Below are positions 7,042-8,986 of a stretch of 8,986 nt of DNA, one piece after another (position 1 is the stretch's first letter; each line of letters starts with the position of its first letter). The DNA comes from Bacillota bacterium. GTDB taxonomy: Bacteria; Bacillota; Sulfobacillia; Symbiobacteriales; Symbiobacteriaceae. The stretch is from NCBI GenBank assembly GCA_028287415.1, contig JAQBPS010000190.1, forward strand, positions 1 to 8,986, read 5' to 3'. A model generated the notes under the pieces. It did not search any database and was not told the origin of the DNA. It worked only from the letters and a program-made list of their open reading frames with translations. The translations under genes and the position numbers were made by a program.

Positions 7042-7392
7042 TTGTCCGAGCGGCACACTCTCCTCAGAAAGGCAGGGATCAGCTTGTCGCCTTTCGAGCA
7101 CGACCCTGTGACAGATGAGGCTGCCTATGCGGAGCTGCGCCGGTTCTTCACGGATGTGAGCAAGCACATGCAGGAGACCGGCACCTCGCCCTTCCATATC
7201 GCCCTGGCCACCCGTGTTTCGCGCTCAACGCTCGAGAACTACCTGCGTGAGGTCGACAAGGGCCAGCGGTTCCGCATCAGCGAGGATACGGCCGCGCGAT
7301 TGGCGGGCTGGGCCAGACTGGACCTGAGCGGGTACCAGTTCGCCCGGGTGCCCCGGGGCGGCATGCGCCGGCAGCCTGCGGCTGCGCACTGA
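7042..7392 (+). CDS. Small putative helix-turn-helix protein
   Basis: 116-residue basic protein of no named family that I recognise. The central part, about residues 50-70, reads like a helix-turn-helix: a helix ending ALATRVS, then a second helix SRSTLENYLRE that would be the recognition helix, and a further helix SEDTAARLAGWARL at 80-93. This layout resembles Xre/lambda-repressor-like DNA-binding proteins. The N-terminal third is acidic and helical, and the C-terminus (RVPRGGMRR) is basic. No membrane span or signal peptide is visible. It is divergent from the riboswitch operon and shares the roughly 470-bp region between them, so it may regulate itself or that operon; this is inference from position only. 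The start is a TTG codon. A hairpin terminator follows 28 bp after the stop. Confidence 0.72.
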   Translation: MSERHTLLRKAGISLSPFEHDPVTDEAAYAELRRFFTDVSKHMQETGTSPFHIALATRVSRSTLENYLREVDKGQRFRISEDTAARLAGWARLDLSGYQFARVPRGGMRRQPAAAH

Positions 7393-7420
7393 GTGTGAGA
7401 CCACCGCAGAGACAAGAAAA

Positions 7421-7455
7421 CAGCCAGGGCGTTCTGCCCTGGCTGCTGTTGTTTG
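7421..7455. terminator. Bidirectional terminator between the HTH gene and metQ
   Basis: CAGCCAGGGC at 7421-7430 and GCCCTGGCTG at 7436-7445 form a perfect 10-bp stem with a 5-base loop. On the minus strand the stem is followed by TTTTCTTG, which suits termination of metQ, whose stop lies 18 bp away. On the plus strand it is followed by CTGTTGTTTG, a weaker T-rich tail for the convergent gene ending at 7392. Confidence 0.85.
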
Positions 7456-7462
7456 TAATGCC

Positions 7463-8311
7463 TTAAAATGCCGCGGTCACAGCGCCCTGGTACTTCTCAT
7501 CGATGAACTTCTTGACCTCGGGGGAGCGCAGGAGCGACATCAGCTTCTGGATTTCCGGCCGGTTCTCATCGCCCTTACGGACGGCCACCACGTTGGCGTA
7601 AGGGTTGTTCTCCGCCGGCTCCCGGGCCAGAACCTTGGCGTTCAGCTTCAGGTTCTTCTGGGCCTCCAGGTAGTAGTTGGTGTTGATCACAGAGGCTGCG
7701 GCATCCTGAAGGGTGCGGGGCAGCTGCTCAGCGGCCATCATCTTGATATCCAGCTTCTTGGGGTTCTCCGTGATATCCCTGGTGGTCGCCTTGACGCCCA
7801 CGCCGTCCTTGAGCTTGATCAGGCCCTTGCCCGCCAGCAAGGTCAACGCACGGCCCGCATTCGAGGCATCATCGGGGATGGTGATCAGAGCGCCGTCCTT
7901 CAACTCGTTCACGTCGGCCACCTTGACCGAGTACAGACCCAGGGGCTCCAGGTGAACGGCACCGGCGCTCACCAGGTTCAGCTTCCGCTCAGCGTTGAAG
8001 CTCTCCAGGTAAGGCACGTGCTGGAAGTAGTTAGCGTCCAGCTCCTTGTCGCTCAGGGCGATGTTCGGCTTGACGTAGTCGGTGAACTCAACGATCTGCA
8101 CATCGAGGCCGTCCTTGGCGCCCAGCACCTTGACGAACTTGAGGATCTCGGCGTGGGGCACCGGGCTGGCGCCGACCCTGACGGTCATGATCTTCGAGCC
8201 GCCCGCCGGCTTGGGGGCGTCCGCAGTCGGCGCCGTCTTGGCACCGCCGCACCCGGCGAGGAGACCGAGCGACAGCAAACCAGCAGTGAGGGAGAGTGTG
8301 AAGCGTTTCAT
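7463..8311 (-). CDS. metQ: MetQ/NlpA-family methionine-binding lipoprotein
   Basis: Substrate-binding lipoprotein of the MetNIQ ABC importer, which takes up methionine; in a Gram-positive cell it would be anchored on the outer face of the membrane. The first 20 residues are a lipoprotein signal peptide (MKR, hydrophobic stretch, lipobox LAGC with Cys21 as the lipidation site), followed by a flexible Ala/Pro/Thr linker. Family signatures follow: VRVGASPVPHAEIL at 44-57, DANYFQHVPYLESF at 92-105, GALITIPDDASNAGRAL at 140-156, GLIKLKDGVG at 163-172, ITENPKKLDIKMM at 180-192 and a terminal domain with ENNPYANVVAVRKGD at 234-248. The 282-residue length is typical. ATG at 8311 is preceded by AGGAGG at 8327-8322. 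It lies 23 bp after metI in the same direction. Related NlpA proteins can bind other amino acids, but the MetI neighbour supports methionine. Confidence 0.95.
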   Translation of the reverse strand: MKRFTLSLTAGLLSLGLLAGCGGAKTAPTADAPKPAGGSKIMTVRVGASPVPHAEILKFVKVLGAKDGLDVQIVEFTDYVKPNIALSDKELDANYFQHVPYLESFNAERKLNLVSAGAVHLEPLGLYSVKVADVNELKDGALITIPDDASNAGRALTLLAGKGLIKLKDGVGVKATTRDITENPKKLDIKMMAAEQLPRTLQDAAASVINTNYYLEAQKNLKLNAKVLAREPAENNPYANVVAVRKGDENRPEIQKLMSLLRSPEVKKFIDEKYQGAVTAAF

Positions 8312-8334
8312 GTGGGTGTTGCCTCCTGCAAAAA

Positions 8335-8985
8335 CTATTTATGAGTACATGCCACGGCCAGTCGGTCGCCGACAAACTGGATGATCTGAACAAGCAGCAG
8401 CAGGACCACCAGACAGCCGAGCATCACATCGGTCTGGAAGCGCATGTAGCCGTACGTAACGGCGATGGCGCCCAGCCCGCCTCCGCCCACCGCGCCGGCC
8501 ATCGCACCAAGCCCGATCAGGCTGATGATCATCAGCGAGGTGCCACGGATCAACGACGGCAGCGCTTCCGGAATCAGCAGCTTGACGATCATCTGCCAGT
8601 TTGATGTGCCCATCGCCGTGGCGGCCTCCACCAGGCCAGGGTCCACCTCCCGCAGGCTCTGCTCAACGACACGGCCCATGAAGGGAATCGCGGCGATCAC
8701 CATCGGCACGATGGAAGCCGTCGTGCCAATGGTCGTCCCGACAATAAAGCGGGTGACCGCGACCAATGCGACCATCAGGATGATGAACGGCGCCGAGCGG
8801 ACAATGTTCACGATCGAGCCGAGGACCTTATTGAGCAACGGCTGCTCCCAGATACCGCCCCGGTCGGTCGCCACCAGCAGCACCCCCAGCGGAACGCCGC
8901 CCAGGAGCACAAAGGCGGTGGCGACAAGGGTCATATACAGCGTCTCAACGCTGCCCTGCCAGAGCATGTCCATTAGATCAGTCAT
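8335..8985 (-). CDS. metI: Methionine ABC transporter permease MetI
   Basis: Integral membrane permease of the MetNIQ importer. The 216 residues from the ATG at 8985 match the usual family length (about 217), and the N-terminus resembles that of other MetI proteins, so the gene is probably complete although only one base remains before the window edge. About five hydrophobic segments are visible (near residues 16-40, 60-85, 90-105, 138-165 and 178-205). The cytoplasmic EAA loop, which docks the ATPase MetN, is VEAATAMGTSNWQMIV at 119-134 followed by PEALPS. The order metI then metQ and direction imply metN just off the right side. Its ribosome binding site and the operon promoter, perhaps with a SAM or T-box element, are outside the window. 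Confidence 0.95.
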   Translation of the reverse strand: MTDLMDMLWQGSVETLYMTLVATAFVLLGGVPLGVLLVATDRGGIWEQPLLNKVLGSIVNIVRSAPFIILMVALVAVTRFIVGTTIGTTASIVPMVIAAIPFMGRVVEQSLREVDPGLVEAATAMGTSNWQMIVKLLIPEALPSLIRGTSLMIISLIGLGAMAGAVGGGGLGAIAVTYGYMRFQTDVMLGCLVVLLLLVQIIQFVGDRLAVACTHK

Positions 8986-8986
8986 G

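Overview
The window comes from a GC-rich bacterium (neighbouring genes look to be in the low-to-mid 60s % GC) with strong AGGAGG-type ribosome binding sites, TTG/GTG start codons, a sigma-A type promoter and a cyclic di-AMP riboswitch. That combination suggests a high-GC member of the Bacillota, and the ATP-type PEP carboxykinase reminds me of Symbiobacterium. The organism assignment is an inference, not a search result. No mobile element, CRISPR array, tRNA or rRNA was seen.

Layout, left to right. (1) pckA, an ATP-dependent PEP carboxykinase on the + strand, closed by a perfect 21-bp hairpin terminator. (2) A small two-span membrane protein of unknown function on the + strand, with somewhat lower GC, closed by its own hairpin. 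(3) A convergent three-gene operon on the - strand, transcribed right to left: an octopine/nopaline-type (opine) dehydrogenase, then a protein joining an N-terminal B12-binding domain to a glutamate-mutase-epsilon-like barrel, then a glutamine-dependent asparagine synthase. Each gene has a strong ribosome binding site and the gaps are 21 bp and 1 bp. (4) The roughly 340-nt leader of this operon holds a clear cyclic di-AMP (ydaO/yuaA class) riboswitch, preceded by a TTGACA/TACGAT promoter and followed by a candidate terminator hairpin. (5) A divergent small putative helix-turn-helix protein with a TTG start on the + strand. (6) A bidirectional terminator. (7) metQ and metI on the - strand, the lipoprotein and permease of a MetNIQ methionine ABC transporter; metN should lie just beyond the right edge.

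The most interesting part is the operon in (3) with its riboswitch. A carbon-skeleton mutase-like B12 enzyme, an NAD(P)H-dependent reductive condensation enzyme and an amide-forming ligase make a plausible small pathway for an unusual, amidated amino-acid or opine-like compound. Cyclic di-AMP riboswitches commonly control potassium, osmolyte and cell-wall genes, so the product may be a compatible solute. The gene identities and the riboswitch are well supported; the pathway is a hypothesis. The B12 domain departs from the usual D-x-H-x-x-G motif, and the arginines that bind glutamate in true glutamate mutase do not appear to be kept, so the substrate is probably not glutamate.
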